Source: UMGS1766 sp963597355 (GTDB lineage Bacteria > Bacillota > Clostridia > Oscillospirales > Oscillospiraceae). Taken from it: DNA of 64,000 nt. The notes beneath the pieces were generated by a model. The model saw only the letters and a list, made by a program, of their open reading frames with translations, did no database searches and was not told where the DNA came from. The position numbers were made by a program, and so were the translations under genes. Shown piece by piece: positions 26,227 through 35,875 of the stretch (within the stretch, counting starts at the first letter, position 1; the number at the start of each line of letters is the position of its first letter). The stretch is taken from assembly GCA_963597355.1 (NCBI GenBank), contig CAVBPR010000019.1, positions 62,001 to 126,000 of the forward strand. The letters are read 5' to 3'.

Positions 26227-26925
26227 ATGTATCATATTTTAGTTTGCGACGATGAGCGGGACATTGTCTCCGCCATTCGCATTTACCTCACCGGTGAGGG
26301 ATATGACGTGCTGGAAGCTTTTTCCGGTGCACAGGCGCTGGACATCGTTCGTCAAAAACAGGTTGACCTTGTTTTGATGGACATCATGATGCCGGAAATG
26401 GACGGCCTGACGGCCGTAGCGAAACTGCGGGAAATCAGCAACGTGCCGGTTCTGTTTCTGAGTGCCAAAAGCGAGGACACCGACAAGATCCTCGGTCTGA
26501 ACGTCGGTGCGGACGATTACATTACAAAGCCCTTTAATCCCGTGGAGCTCTGCGCCCGGGTGCGCTCTCATCTCCGCCGCTATATGCAGCTGGGCGGCGC
26601 CCCTCAGGAAAAGGACACCATCCTGCGGGTGGGCAACATCTCTCTGGACGACACCAGCAAATCCGTAACCCTGGATGGAGAACCGGTTTCTCTGACGCCG
26701 CTGGAATACAGCATTCTCAAGCTGCTGATGGAATCCCCGGGAAAGGTGTTCTCCTCCGATGAAATTTATCAGGCCGTTTGGAACGACACCCCCTACGGTG
26801 CCAACGCAACCGTGGCCGTTCACATCCGCCACCTGCGGGAAAAGCTGGAAATTGATCCCGCCAACCCCCGTTACCTGAAGGTTCTCTGGGGCCATGGCTA
26901 CAAGATGGAGGCGGATACGAAATGA
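26227..26925 (+). CDS. OmpR/PhoB-type response regulator
   Basis: A 232-residue two-component regulator. The receiver domain has acidic pocket D8-D9, phosphoacceptor D52 in LVLMDIMMPEMDG, and the conserved Lys in YITKPFNP near residue 102. The C-terminal winged helix (about 130-230) has the PhoB-type pattern, including SLTPLEYSILKLLMESPGKV and ANATVAVHIRHLREKLE. It resembles VanR-like regulators of Firmicutes. Its stop overlaps the start of the kinase gene (ATGA), so the pair is co-translated. The AGGAGG ribosome site is about 8 bases upstream. Target genes are unknown. Confidence 0.95.
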   Translation: MYHILVCDDERDIVSAIRIYLTGEGYDVLEAFSGAQALDIVRQKQVDLVLMDIMMPEMDGLTAVAKLREISNVPVLFLSAKSEDTDKILGLNVGADDYITKPFNPVELCARVRSHLRRYMQLGGAPQEKDTILRVGNISLDDTSKSVTLDGEPVSLTPLEYSILKLLMESPGKVFSSDEIYQAVWNDTPYGANATVAVHIRHLREKLEIDPANPRYLKVLWGHGYKMEADTK

Positions 26926-28976
26926 ATTTGTCCCGCAGCACAGTTGCAAAAGTACTGGCAGGACTTATGTTCATTGCAAGCGTTACAGTATTTGTTGTCA
27001 CCCTGATTTCCGTCGGCATTCTCAGCAAGAACAACGGTTACAGCTCCGCAGTAGACCAAACCACCTACGTCAACAGCACCATGACGCAGCAGATGCGCAG
27101 CGACATCAACGACATCTGTGAATACAGTTCCCTGGTGCTAAGCGGCAAAAGCTGGACCGAGGATGCCATTAACGAATATTCCACCCGCTTTTCCGAGGAA
27201 AACAGCAATCTGTTTTTCACCGTTATGGACTATGACACCCAGGAGCTATTGCTGAGCAACTACACCGCAAATTATCGCTTTTTTCTGCGGCAGGATGCCT
27301 ACCTCTATCCTTCCTCTCTGGACAATTATTACTCTTACGATGAGTATGCAAGCGAGAGCAGCGGCAGTTACAGCATGATGGACGCCACGGAAACAATGGA
27401 AGCAAGCACCTATGGCTATGCTTCCTCCTCCGGCAGTGTCCGCCATGTAGTCATCACCGCATACATCCGCAAAGACACCGTTGCCAACGGCGACCCCTAT
27501 GCCGCTCAGATCCGCCTTGGCAACGCACTGTATCTCCACCGCACGGATGCCATGATCGGCATGGCGGTCAGTGGCGTGGCCATGCTGGTGCTGTTCGTGT
27601 TCCTGATGTACAGCGCCGGCCGCCGGCCGGGAACAGCGGAAATTTCCCTCCGTTTTCTCGACAAAATCCCCTGGGATCTGCTGGCACTGTTCACCGTTGT
27701 GATCTTCATCGGAGGAATCGGACTGTTCGTTTCCTGCTATGGCGATCTCTTCTACCGCTTTTATGCCATCGACAACTTTGTTCCGGTTGTCACCTTCACT
27801 GCCTGTGGCGCAACGGTGTTTCTCCTCTTCTCCATTTCCCTTGCCGCTCGCTGCAAGGTGCCGGACTGGGGACACAACAGCATTCTCTACCGCTGTGCAG
27901 ACGGCGTTGGCACGGTTCTCCACCACCCCCTCCGCCGACTGGGCGACCTGCTGCGCAACCTGCCCCTGATTTGGAAAACCATTGTGCTGGGGTTGATTAT
28001 GATCCCCCTTGAAATTGTCTGTCTCTTCCTTCTGTACTGGGACTCGCTGATCTACCCCATCTTTCTGTTCAACGTGGCGGTTGCACTGATTATTCTATCC
28101 GCCGTGCTGAACATGAAAAAGCTTCAAATTGCCTGCAAGGCAGTGGCCGACGGCAACCTGGATTACCGGGTGGACACCCGCTATATGTATCTGGACTATC
28201 GCCGCCATGGCGAAGACCTTAACCGCATCGGCGCAGGCATCTCCATTGCCGTGGAAGAGCGCATGAAGTCGGAACGGTTCAAAACCGAGCTGATCACCAA
28301 CGTGTCTCACGACCTGAAAACCCCCTTGACCAGCATCGTCAACTATGCAGATCTGCTGAGCAAGGTGGAACTGCCGGAAGAGGCGGAAGCCTATGTAGAG
28401 GTACTGCAGCGCCAGTCTCAGCGGCTGAAAAAGCTGACAGAGGATCTGGTAGAGGCCTCCAAGGCATCCACCGGAAATCTGCCGGTAGAAATCACCACCA
28501 TTGACCTGGGCGAGCTGATGAATCAGGTGGTCGGCGAATATGAAGACCGGCTGGAAAAAGCCAGCCTGAAGGCCGTGGTCGATCTTCCCCAGGTGCGGAT
28601 TTCCGCCCTTGCCGACGGCAGATATCTCTGGCGAATCATGGACAACCTGTTGAGCAACGCCTGCAAATATGCACTGGCCGGCACCCGCGTCTATCTCGAC
28701 CTTTCCTATGTCGGCAGTCATGCCATTCTGTCCATTAAAAACGTCTCCCGCGACCGGCTGAACATCAGTGCCGATGCCTTGATGGAGCGCTTTGTTCGAG
28801 GGGACGCCTCCCGGAACACGGAAGGCAGCGGCCTTGGCCTTTCCATTGCCCAAAGTCTGGCAGAGCTTATGGACGGCAAGCTTTCCCTCGCCGTAGACGG
28901 CGACCTGTTTAAAGCGGAGCTACAGCTCCCCTTAGCCAGTCAACCTCAGGAAGCAACGCCATCCGACCATCCCTGA
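26922..28976 (+). CDS. Membrane sensor histidine kinase
   Basis: A 684-residue kinase paired with the regulator just upstream. One transmembrane helix at about residues 8-31 is followed by a 180-residue extracellular domain rich in Tyr and Ser. Then about five membrane segments lie at 210-395, a short linker, and the H-box LITNVSHDLKTPLTSI with the phosphorylated histidine near residue 463. The ATPase domain has N-box NLLSNACKYAL and G-box EGSGLGLSIAQSL. The extra bundle of membrane helices after the sensor domain is unusual for an OmpR-pair kinase and may itself sense the signal. A strong bidirectional terminator follows. Confidence 0.93.
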   Translation: MNLSRSTVAKVLAGLMFIASVTVFVVTLISVGILSKNNGYSSAVDQTTYVNSTMTQQMRSDINDICEYSSLVLSGKSWTEDAINEYSTRFSEENSNLFFTVMDYDTQELLLSNYTANYRFFLRQDAYLYPSSLDNYYSYDEYASESSGSYSMMDATETMEASTYGYASSSGSVRHVVITAYIRKDTVANGDPYAAQIRLGNALYLHRTDAMIGMAVSGVAMLVLFVFLMYSAGRRPGTAEISLRFLDKIPWDLLALFTVVIFIGGIGLFVSCYGDLFYRFYAIDNFVPVVTFTACGATVFLLFSISLAARCKVPDWGHNSILYRCADGVGTVLHHPLRRLGDLLRNLPLIWKTIVLGLIMIPLEIVCLFLLYWDSLIYPIFLFNVAVALIILSAVLNMKKLQIACKAVADGNLDYRVDTRYMYLDYRRHGEDLNRIGAGISIAVEERMKSERFKTELITNVSHDLKTPLTSIVNYADLLSKVELPEEAEAYVEVLQRQSQRLKKLTEDLVEASKASTGNLPVEITTIDLGELMNQVVGEYEDRLEKASLKAVVDLPQVRISALADGRYLWRIMDNLLSNACKYALAGTRVYLDLSYVGSHAILSIKNVSRDRLNISADALMERFVRGDASRNTEGSGLGLSIAQSLAELMDGKLSLAVDGDLFKAELQLPLASQPQEATPSDHP

Positions 28977-28985
28977 TCTCATAAC

Positions 28986-29028
28986 AAAAAAAGCACGCCC
29001 CAGAGAGTTTCTCTGGGGCGTGCTTTTG
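28986..29028. terminator. Bidirectional terminator between kinase and foldase-like genes
   Basis: AAAAGCACGCCCCAGAGA and its complement TCTCTGGGGCGTGCTTTT form an 18-bp stem with A- and T-runs on both sides, serving both converging genes. Confidence 0.9.
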
Positions 29029-29046
29029 TTCTGTTCCGATGTTTGC

Positions 29047-30369
29047 TTAGCTGTTTGAGCTGGTGGAGGAGGAGGAAGCAGCGCTGCTGTCCTCGTTCAC
29101 GCTCTCCACCGTGTCGGCCTCCTGCAGTGCGCTCTGCAGCTCGGAGAGCTTTTCATAGAACGCAGTCACGTCCAGCGTGCTCAGAGTCGTGGTGCTGGCG
29201 GAAACGCCGTAATCCTGCATCCACTGACTGATCTGCGCGCTGTAGGTTGTAGAAATGTAATTGCTCTCTGCCGTGGTGGTCAGGTCGTCCGGCTGATCTG
29301 CCTCCCGGAGGAGCACGAAGTAGCCGTAGTCGGTCTCGCCGGTAATGCCCACCTGACCGGCTTCCAGAGCCTGCAGACCGGAGTAGTAACCGTCCACCAG
29401 GCTGTCGGAGCTGGAGTAGCTCTGCACTTCGCCGGCGGTGTAGCCGCTCTCGTCGTACTGGCTCTGCTGTTCTGTGAACGCATTCTCCAGTTCTTCGCCG
29501 GAAAGGGCGGAGAGCATTTCATAGGTCTGCTGAGCCAGCGTGTGAACCTCTTCCTTTGCCGCATCGTCCTCGCAGTTCTCCGTGGAGAAGAGAATGCAGC
29601 GGCCCCACAGCATACCGTTGTCGCTGATGTAGCTCTGGATATAATCGCTGATGGTCGTATCGGTGGGCGCCATCTCGCCGCCCTCCCCGAACAGATGATC
29701 CTGCAGCGTGTCGTAGAGGTAATAGTGATTTACCAGATCCAGATAGATGTCGGGGGTGCAGGAATAGTACATCAGAGAGTGCTTATAAAATACCTCGCCG
29801 AATTCCTTGACAAATGCGGCCTTCTGTTCGTCGGTGTAGTCGTCCTCGCTGATAATGCCGGCGTCCACATAGGTGTTAAAGCGATCCAGACCGTAGTTTT
29901 CCACGTTGGTGTCCGTCAGGTTTGCGATGGTGGCGGCATTTTCCTCGCTGATGGAAACGCCCAGCTCGTTGGCCTTCTGAGCGCCCACGGCATAGGTCAG
30001 CGCCGTCTCAATGCCGGACTGGAGCAGGTAGTCACCCACCGTAGTGCCGTCGCCCATGTCGGCGGTCATGTCCATGGAATAGCCATAGTTGGCATAGTAG
30101 TAATAGGTCATGCTGTAGCGCTGATAGGCCACCCAGTAAAGGGCCTCAGCTGCAGTGACCTGCACATCGCCCACGGTGGCAATCACGGAGTCGGAATTGT
30201 AAGCCCCGTCTGTGAGGTAGCTCACCACGTCGGTCAGTGCCTCGGCCGGCAGATTGGCGTTGGTATCCTCAGCAGAGATGCTGCTGGAGCTGGATTTTCC
30301 GGAGCTGCCGCAGGCAGTCAGACACATTGCCATCGCCAGAACAAGGGCAAGCATTCGCAAATGTTTCAT
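29047..30369 (-). CDS. PrsA/SurA-like foldase lipoprotein
   Basis: A 440-residue secreted lipoprotein. The type II signal peptide MKHLRMLALVLAMAMCLTAC ends in lipobox L-T-A-C, followed by a Ser-rich linker. The body resembles SurA/PrsA chaperone N-domains (SVIATVGDVQVTAAEALYWV matches the usual start of the helical chaperone module). A C-terminal parvulin-like part is at about residues 255-370 (LWGRCILFSTEN...GYFVLLREADQP). The parvulin signature is weak, so isomerase activity is doubtful. It likely helps fold exported proteins. The tail is a low-complexity Ser stretch. It has its own promoter. Confidence 0.78.
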   Translation of the reverse strand: MKHLRMLALVLAMAMCLTACGSSGKSSSSSISAEDTNANLPAEALTDVVSYLTDGAYNSDSVIATVGDVQVTAAEALYWVAYQRYSMTYYYYANYGYSMDMTADMGDGTTVGDYLLQSGIETALTYAVGAQKANELGVSISEENAATIANLTDTNVENYGLDRFNTYVDAGIISEDDYTDEQKAAFVKEFGEVFYKHSLMYYSCTPDIYLDLVNHYYLYDTLQDHLFGEGGEMAPTDTTISDYIQSYISDNGMLWGRCILFSTENCEDDAAKEEVHTLAQQTYEMLSALSGEELENAFTEQQSQYDESGYTAGEVQSYSSSDSLVDGYYSGLQALEAGQVGITGETDYGYFVLLREADQPDDLTTTAESNYISTTYSAQISQWMQDYGVSASTTTLSTLDVTAFYEKLSELQSALQEADTVESVNEDSSAASSSSTSSNS

Positions 30370-30406
30370 GGAATCGTTTTCCTTTCCTTTTTTGAATTCA
30401 ACCGCT

Positions 30407-30435
30407 ATTATATCAGTTTTTTCCCCTGCTTACAA
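30407..30435 (-). promoter_or_regulatory. Promoter of the foldase-like lipoprotein gene
   Basis: On the minus strand TTGTAA (30430-30435) and TATAAT (30407-30412) are 17 bp apart. Confidence 0.7.
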
Positions 30436-30491
30436 CGAAAATCAACGTTAAGCTCCGGCTGCAATTCTTAATTCTTCCTAATGTGGGAGCC

Positions 30492-33400
30492 TCATTCCGG
30501 TTTCGTTTCCTTTTCCAGCAGTTCCTGATAGGTTTCCACCAGCTTCATGCCCATGGCCAGCACGTCCTCTCCCGGCTTCAGCCGCAGAGACAGGGCGCTT
30601 TTTTCTTTCCCCGGAGAGAAGAGAATCCGCCCCTTGTAGCGGGGCACTGCCGTAAGGGCCGCCACCTTCTTCAGGTCAAATTCCTGAAGCGTGAAGGTCA
30701 GCACCAATCCCTTCTGGCTGATGTCCGTCATGCCGCAGGCGGCGCAGTGGGCGCGCAGCAGGGCAATGGAAATCAGGTGGTTCACCGAGGAAGGCGGGTC
30801 TCCAAAGCGATCCACCAGCTCGTCCACCACATCGTCGGCATCTTCCTCGGTGCGGATGCGGGCAATGCGGCGATAGAGATCCATTCTCTGCTCCGGGGAG
30901 GAGACATAGCTTTCCGGAATGTTGGCGGAGACGGCCAGATCCGCCGCCACGCTCTCGGTGCGGGGCACGGCCTCTCCCCGCTCCTCCAGAACCGCTTCCT
31001 CCAGCAGCTTTAAATACAGGTCATAGCCTACGCTCATCAAAAATCCGGACTGTTCCGGTCCCAGAATATTGCCCGCGCCCCGAATTTCCAGATCTCGCAT
31101 GGCAATTTTAAAGCCGGAGCCGAACTCGGCAAACTCCCGAATGGCATTCAGTCGCTTTTCCGCCACTTCGGAGAGCACCTTTCCTTTTCGATAGGTCAGG
31201 TAGGCATAGGCGCGGCGGTTGGAACGCCCCACCCGTCCCCGAAGCTGATGCAGCTGAGCCAGTCCCATGTGGTCGGCGTCCTCAATGATCAGCGTGTTGA
31301 CATTGGCGATGTCGATGCCGGTTTCAATGATGGTGGTGCACACCAGCACCTGCACCTCACCCTCCACCATGCGGTCCATCACCCGGGACAGCTCTTCCTG
31401 ACTCATCTTGCCGTGGCCCACGGCAATTGTGACGTCCTCCCCCAACATTCCCCGCAGGTAGGAGGCGGTTTTCTCAATGGTCTCCACCCGGTTATGGAGG
31501 AAGAACACCTGTCCGCCCCGGCCGATTTCCCGGCGAATGGCGTCCCCCAACACAGACCAGTCGTGCTCCAGCACATAGGTCTGCACCGGAAGGCGGTCCA
31601 TGGGCGGCTCCTCGATGGTGGACATATCCCGAATGCCGGACAGAGCCATGTTCAACGTGCGGGGAATTGGCGTTGCCGACAAAGTGAGCACATCCACCTG
31701 ACGGCTCATTTCCTTCAGCCGCTCTTTGTGGGTCACGCCGAAGCGCTGCTCCTCGTCCACCACCAGCAGACCGAGATCCTTGAACACAACATCCTTTTGC
31801 AACAGCTTGTGGGTGCCGATGAGCACATCAATGTAGCCTGCCTCCAGATCCGCAAGAATTTTCTTCAGCTCTTTTCCGGTCTGGAACCGGCTGATCAGCG
31901 CCACCTGCACCGGATATCCTTCAAAGCGCCGCAGGGCGGTCTGGTAGTGCTGGTTGGCCAAAACCGTGGTCGGCACCAGAATGGCGGCCTGCTTGCCCTC
32001 CAGCACGCACTTCATCACCGCCCGCAGGGCAACCTCCGTTTTTCCGTAGCCTACATCGCCGCAGAGCAGGCGGTCCATGGGTACCGGCCGCTCCATATCC
32101 GCCTTGATCTCCGCAATGCAGCGCAGCTGGTCACCGGTTTCCTGATATTCAAATTTATCCTCAAATTCCCTCTGCCAGGGGTCGTCTTCGTGGAAGGCGT
32201 AGCCGGGCTGACGCTGGCGCTGGGCGTACAGCTGGATGAGGCCCTTTGCCAGCTCTTTCGTGGCCTTCCGGGTTTTTGCCTTTGCCCGGGCCCAGTCCGT
32301 GCCTCCCAGTTTGCTCAGCTTGGTTCGGCCACCCTCTTCGCTCTCCGGCGCACCGATGTATTTGCTCACCAGATCCAGCTGGGTGGCCGGCACATAGAGG
32401 GTGTCCGCTCCGGCATAGGCAATCTTAATGTAGTCCTTCTCCACCTTGTCCATTTTGATGGTGGTCATTTCCACAAACCGGCCAATGCCGTGCTGCTCGT
32501 GAACCACCAGGTCGCCGGGAGAAAGGTCGGTAAAGGACTGGAGCTTCTGCCGGTTGGATGCCTTTTTTGACGCTTTGGCCTTTGCCTCCCGGTTTTTCCG
32601 CGTTCCGGCAATGGGGGCATTCCCTTCCGTGAGAATGGCAATGCTTCCCCATTCCATGCCGGCGGACAGGCCGCCGACGCAGAGGGTGATCTGTCCCGCC
32701 TCCGGCAGAGTGTGCAGGTCGAAGTCCAGGGCGGAAATCACCCCCTCGTCCCGCAGCATATCGTGGAGTGCTTTGGCCTGTCCCTGAGCGGCGCAGAGCA
32801 CAATGGTGGCAAGGCCGGCCTTCTGATAATGGTTCAGGTCGCTGACTGCCGCCTCCAGACTGGTGCCGAAGCTGGGCAGCTGCTTGCAGGTAAAGCTCAG
32901 GGTCGCTCTCGGAGGCGCCGGATATTCGCTGACCAGAAAGCTGTCCAGATAGACCACGGGAAAGTCTCTTGCCATGCGGTGCATCAGCTGCTGCAAATCC
33001 GCGCTGTAACGCCCTGCCTCTCCCCACAGAAGTCCGTTCTCCAGCAGAGTGGTTCGGTCCTCCTCCTGCTGCCAGCGGTAATTTTTTGCCGCCTCTGCAA
33101 CCCGTGGGGAATCGCACACCAGCAAAATGGCATCCGGGGGAAGATAATCCGCCCCGCAGGCAAATTGGGGATAAATCAGGTCCAGGTAGCGATCCGCCGC
33201 TCCCAAACTCCCCAGTTCCGACAGGGTGCGGGCGTCCCGCTCCAGCGTTTGGCAAACGGCAGTATAGGATGGCAGTTTGCGTTTTTTCTGGGCGGCATCC
33301 ACCTCTGCCCTGCGCCGGTCAATGTCCCCTGCCAGTCCCAGCAGACCCCCGGGGGCCAGATGGGGCAGGGTTTCCGATGCAGGCAAAATCTCTGCCGAGG

Positions 33401-34052
33401 GAATGTTTTCCTCCCGCCGCTGGGTGGAGGGATCAAACACCCCCATGCTGTCCAGCTCGTCGCCCCAGAATTCGCATCGCACCGGCTTTTCCCGGCTGGG
33501 AGAGAAAAAGTCCAGAATGCCGCCGCGAACAGCAAACTGACCCGGCCCTTCCACCTGCTGACTGCGAAGGTATCCTGCCGCAACCAGACGGTCGCAAAGG
33601 GCATTCAGGTCATAGCTCTGGCCCTGTTCCAGCGTAAAGCAGGCGCGGCTCAGGGTTTCCGGCGGCAATGTACGCTGGAGAAAGCCCTCCACCGTGGCAA
33701 CCACCAGCCCGGCCCGTTCCGTCGCCATGGTTCGAAGCACCCCAATGCGCCGATGCTCCCACTGGTGGGACACCGTGGCGGCATCGTGAAAGGTGAACTC
33801 CCGGCTGGGCAGCTGCAGCACCGTCTGCTCCGTCAACGCCTCCAGATCCCGGGTAATCCGCGCCGCATCCACATCGTCTGCACACAGAACAACCACCGGC
33901 CGCTGTCCTTCCGCCGCAATTCCGGCGGAAAGGAACCCCCGGTGCACCGGACTCAGTCCGCTGGCGGCAATGGGACAGCGCCCCGCATCAATGCGCAGCA
34001 GAAGATCCTGAAATTCCGGAACCCGCTGGAGCGTTTTTAATAGTGCGTGCAT
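30492..34052 (-). CDS. mfd: Transcription-repair coupling factor
   Basis: Mfd removes RNA polymerase stalled at DNA lesions and recruits UvrA. At about 1186 residues it is full length. The N-terminal UvrB-like module, the polymerase-interaction (CarD-like) domain around LSPGDLVVHEQHGIGRFVEM, and the RecG-like translocase are visible. The translocase has Walker A in CGDVGYGKTEVALRA and the DEEQ box in VVDEEQRFGVTHKE. A C-terminal domain closes the protein. I start at the ATG at 34052, with AGGTG 6 bases before it; two upstream in-frame starts (34058, 34061) are too close to that site. It is 19 bases downstream of pth in the same operon. Confidence 0.96.
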   Translation of the reverse strand: MHALLKTLQRVPEFQDLLLRIDAGRCPIAASGLSPVHRGFLSAGIAAEGQRPVVVLCADDVDAARITRDLEALTEQTVLQLPSREFTFHDAATVSHQWEHRRIGVLRTMATERAGLVVATVEGFLQRTLPPETLSRACFTLEQGQSYDLNALCDRLVAAGYLRSQQVEGPGQFAVRGGILDFFSPSREKPVRCEFWGDELDSMGVFDPSTQRREENIPSAEILPASETLPHLAPGGLLGLAGDIDRRRAEVDAAQKKRKLPSYTAVCQTLERDARTLSELGSLGAADRYLDLIYPQFACGADYLPPDAILLVCDSPRVAEAAKNYRWQQEEDRTTLLENGLLWGEAGRYSADLQQLMHRMARDFPVVYLDSFLVSEYPAPPRATLSFTCKQLPSFGTSLEAAVSDLNHYQKAGLATIVLCAAQGQAKALHDMLRDEGVISALDFDLHTLPEAGQITLCVGGLSAGMEWGSIAILTEGNAPIAGTRKNREAKAKASKKASNRQKLQSFTDLSPGDLVVHEQHGIGRFVEMTTIKMDKVEKDYIKIAYAGADTLYVPATQLDLVSKYIGAPESEEGGRTKLSKLGGTDWARAKAKTRKATKELAKGLIQLYAQRQRQPGYAFHEDDPWQREFEDKFEYQETGDQLRCIAEIKADMERPVPMDRLLCGDVGYGKTEVALRAVMKCVLEGKQAAILVPTTVLANQHYQTALRRFEGYPVQVALISRFQTGKELKKILADLEAGYIDVLIGTHKLLQKDVVFKDLGLLVVDEEQRFGVTHKERLKEMSRQVDVLTLSATPIPRTLNMALSGIRDMSTIEEPPMDRLPVQTYVLEHDWSVLGDAIRREIGRGGQVFFLHNRVETIEKTASYLRGMLGEDVTIAVGHGKMSQEELSRVMDRMVEGEVQVLVCTTIIETGIDIANVNTLIIEDADHMGLAQLHQLRGRVGRSNRRAYAYLTYRKGKVLSEVAEKRLNAIREFAEFGSGFKIAMRDLEIRGAGNILGPEQSGFLMSVGYDLYLKLLEEAVLEERGEAVPRTESVAADLAVSANIPESYVSSPEQRMDLYRRIARIRTEEDADDVVDELVDRFGDPPSSVNHLISIALLRAHCAACGMTDISQKGLVLTFTLQEFDLKKVAALTAVPRYKGRILFSPGKEKSALSLRLKPGEDVLAMGMKLVETYQELLEKETKPE

Positions 34053-34071
34053 TGTCATCACCTACTCTGCT

Positions 34072-34680
34072 TTATCCGTTATAGCGGCTCATGGCCTGGT
34101 CGATGCCCTTGGAAAAAGTGCATTCTATGGCGTCCAGGGCCCGCTCGATGGTGGCGTCGATGGTCTTGCGATCCTCTTTTGAAAACTTGCCCAGCACCCA
34201 ATCGGCCATGTCATAGTCCGGATGGGGCTTTTGCCCCACTCCGATTTTCACCCGGGGAAACTGATCCGAATGGAGCTGACCGATGATGCTGCGCAGTCCA
34301 TTGTGTCCGCCGGCCGTGCCGTTGCGGCGCAGACGGAGCTTGCCCACCGGCAAAGACACATCGTCGCACACCACCAGCACCCGTTCCGGCGGCAGCTTGT
34401 AAAACTGGCAGGCCTCCCGGGCCGCCTCCCCGGACAGATTCATATAGGTAGTGGGCTTCATGACCAGCACCTTTGCTCCCCCGTATTCCACGATGTTGGT
34501 CAGCGCCTTGAACTTCAACCGCTGGATGGGCTTGTTCAGCCGCTCCCCCAAGGCATCCGCCGTGGCAAAGCCAACGTTATGACGGGTATTTTCATACGCA
34601 TCCCCGGGATTTCCCAGACAGACCAGAATCCAGTCCAACGAGCTGCTTTTCTTCTGGTTTCCAAACAATGATATGGCCAT
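34072..34680 (-). CDS. pth: Peptidyl-tRNA hydrolase
   Basis: It releases tRNA from prematurely dropped peptidyl-tRNA. It is 202 residues from the ATG at 34680 (MAISLFGN), with GAGG 6 bases upstream. The family features are present: LVCLGNPGDAYENTRHNVGF with the catalytic His, PTTYMNLSGEA, and LRLRRNGTAGGHNGLRSII. The N-terminus is about 15 residues longer than in E. coli Pth. It pairs with mfd, an arrangement common in Firmicutes (prs-pth-mfd order). Confidence 0.96.
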   Translation of the reverse strand: MAISLFGNQKKSSSLDWILVCLGNPGDAYENTRHNVGFATADALGERLNKPIQRLKFKALTNIVEYGGAKVLVMKPTTYMNLSGEAAREACQFYKLPPERVLVVCDDVSLPVGKLRLRRNGTAGGHNGLRSIIGQLHSDQFPRVKIGVGQKPHPDYDMADWVLGKFSKEDRKTIDATIERALDAIECTFSKGIDQAMSRYNG

Positions 34681-34713
34681 ATGACACCTCAAACCGTTTT
34701 TTTGACAACGTCC

Positions 34714-34745
34714 AAAAGGGGATACTGCGCCGCAGTACCCCTCTT
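34714..34745. terminator. Hairpin between prs and pth
   Basis: GGGGATACTGC and GCAGTACCCC form a stem with CTTTTGTTTTTT on the plus side and CCCCTTTTGG on the minus side. For the minus-strand genes it would be a partial terminator between prs and pth. Confidence 0.55.
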
Positions 34746-34819
34746 TTGTTTTTTATTCTTCTTTTGTGTCATTCCATGGAAACGGCTACGCCGCCCCGGA
34801 ACAACGGATGCAGAATTGC

Positions 34820-35782
34820 TTACTGGAACAGCGGAGACACGGAAGTCTCGTTGAAGATGCGGCTGATTGCCTCTGCAAACACGTCTGCCACGTTGACAAA
34901 CTTGATCTTCGAACAGGACAGAGCCTTCTCGCTGGCAGGGATAGTGTTCAGGAAGAACACCTCGTTGATGCAGCTGTCCTGAATGCGCTGCACCGCAGGG
35001 CCGGACAGAACGCCGTGGGAAGCGGCAGCAACCACGTCCCGTGCGCCACCGATCTTGACCAGAGCCTCTGCTGCATGGCACAGAGATCCGCCGGTGTCCA
35101 CCATGTCGTCCAGAAGGATCACGTGCTTGTCCCGCACGTCGCCGATGATGTTCATAACCTCGGAGGAGTTGGCCTTCTGGCGGCGCTTATCCACGATTGC
35201 CATGGGCATGCCCATCTTCTGGGCAAAGGAGCGGACGCGAGCCACGCTGCCTACATCGGGAGAAACCACGATGGTCTCGTCATGGACGGCAGAAAACTTC
35301 TCGGTGAAATAATCCACAAACAGAGGAGCGCCCAGCAGGTTGTCCACCGGAATGTCGAAGAAGCCCTGAATCTGGTTCGCGTGGAGATCCATGGTCAGCA
35401 CACGGTCTGCACCGGCGCGGGTGATCAGGTTGGCCACCAGCTTGGCAGAGATGGGATCACGAGGCTTGGTCTTGCGATCCTGACGGGCATAACCAAAGTA
35501 GGGGATGACAGCAGTCACGCGGCCTGCAGAGGCGCGCTTGAGGGCGTCGATCATGATGAGCAGATCCATCAGATTGTCGTTGACCGGAATGCAGGTGGAC
35601 TGGATGACGAACACGTCGCTGCCGCGCACCGTCTCATAGATGGAGACGGAACTTTCACCGTCGGAGAAGGTTTTTACCTCTGCGCTGCCCAGAGGCAGTC
35701 CCAGCTTGGCGCAGATGGCCTTGGCCAGCTCCGGATTGGAGTTGCCGCTGAAAATTTTAATGTCTTTACCGTGAGAAATCAT
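34820..35782 (-). CDS. prs: Ribose-phosphate pyrophosphokinase
   Basis: It makes PRPP from ribose 5-phosphate and ATP for nucleotide, histidine and tryptophan synthesis. It is 320 residues, with the start at 35782 (MISHGKDIKIFSGNSN). Diagnostic blocks are ARQDRKTKPRDPISAKLVA, the DLHANQIQGFF metal/substrate motif and the PRPP loop LLDDMVDTGGSLCHAA. The usual class I phosphate and ADP allosteric residues seem to be in place as far as can be judged by eye. It follows glmU by 93 bases, a conserved glmU-prs pairing, and both feed nucleotide-sugar metabolism. Confidence 0.96.
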   Translation of the reverse strand: MISHGKDIKIFSGNSNPELAKAICAKLGLPLGSAEVKTFSDGESSVSIYETVRGSDVFVIQSTCIPVNDNLMDLLIMIDALKRASAGRVTAVIPYFGYARQDRKTKPRDPISAKLVANLITRAGADRVLTMDLHANQIQGFFDIPVDNLLGAPLFVDYFTEKFSAVHDETIVVSPDVGSVARVRSFAQKMGMPMAIVDKRRQKANSSEVMNIIGDVRDKHVILLDDMVDTGGSLCHAAEALVKIGGARDVVAAASHGVLSGPAVQRIQDSCINEVFFLNTIPASEKALSCSKIKFVNVADVFAEAISRIFNETSVSPLFQ

Positions 35783-35875
35783 TAGTGACCCATCCTTCTT
35801 TCTCAAGTTCTTTCATTTTTTCTCGTTTGCCGTTTCTTTCTATCAAAGGCGGTCATGGACCGCATAGGCACAAAT

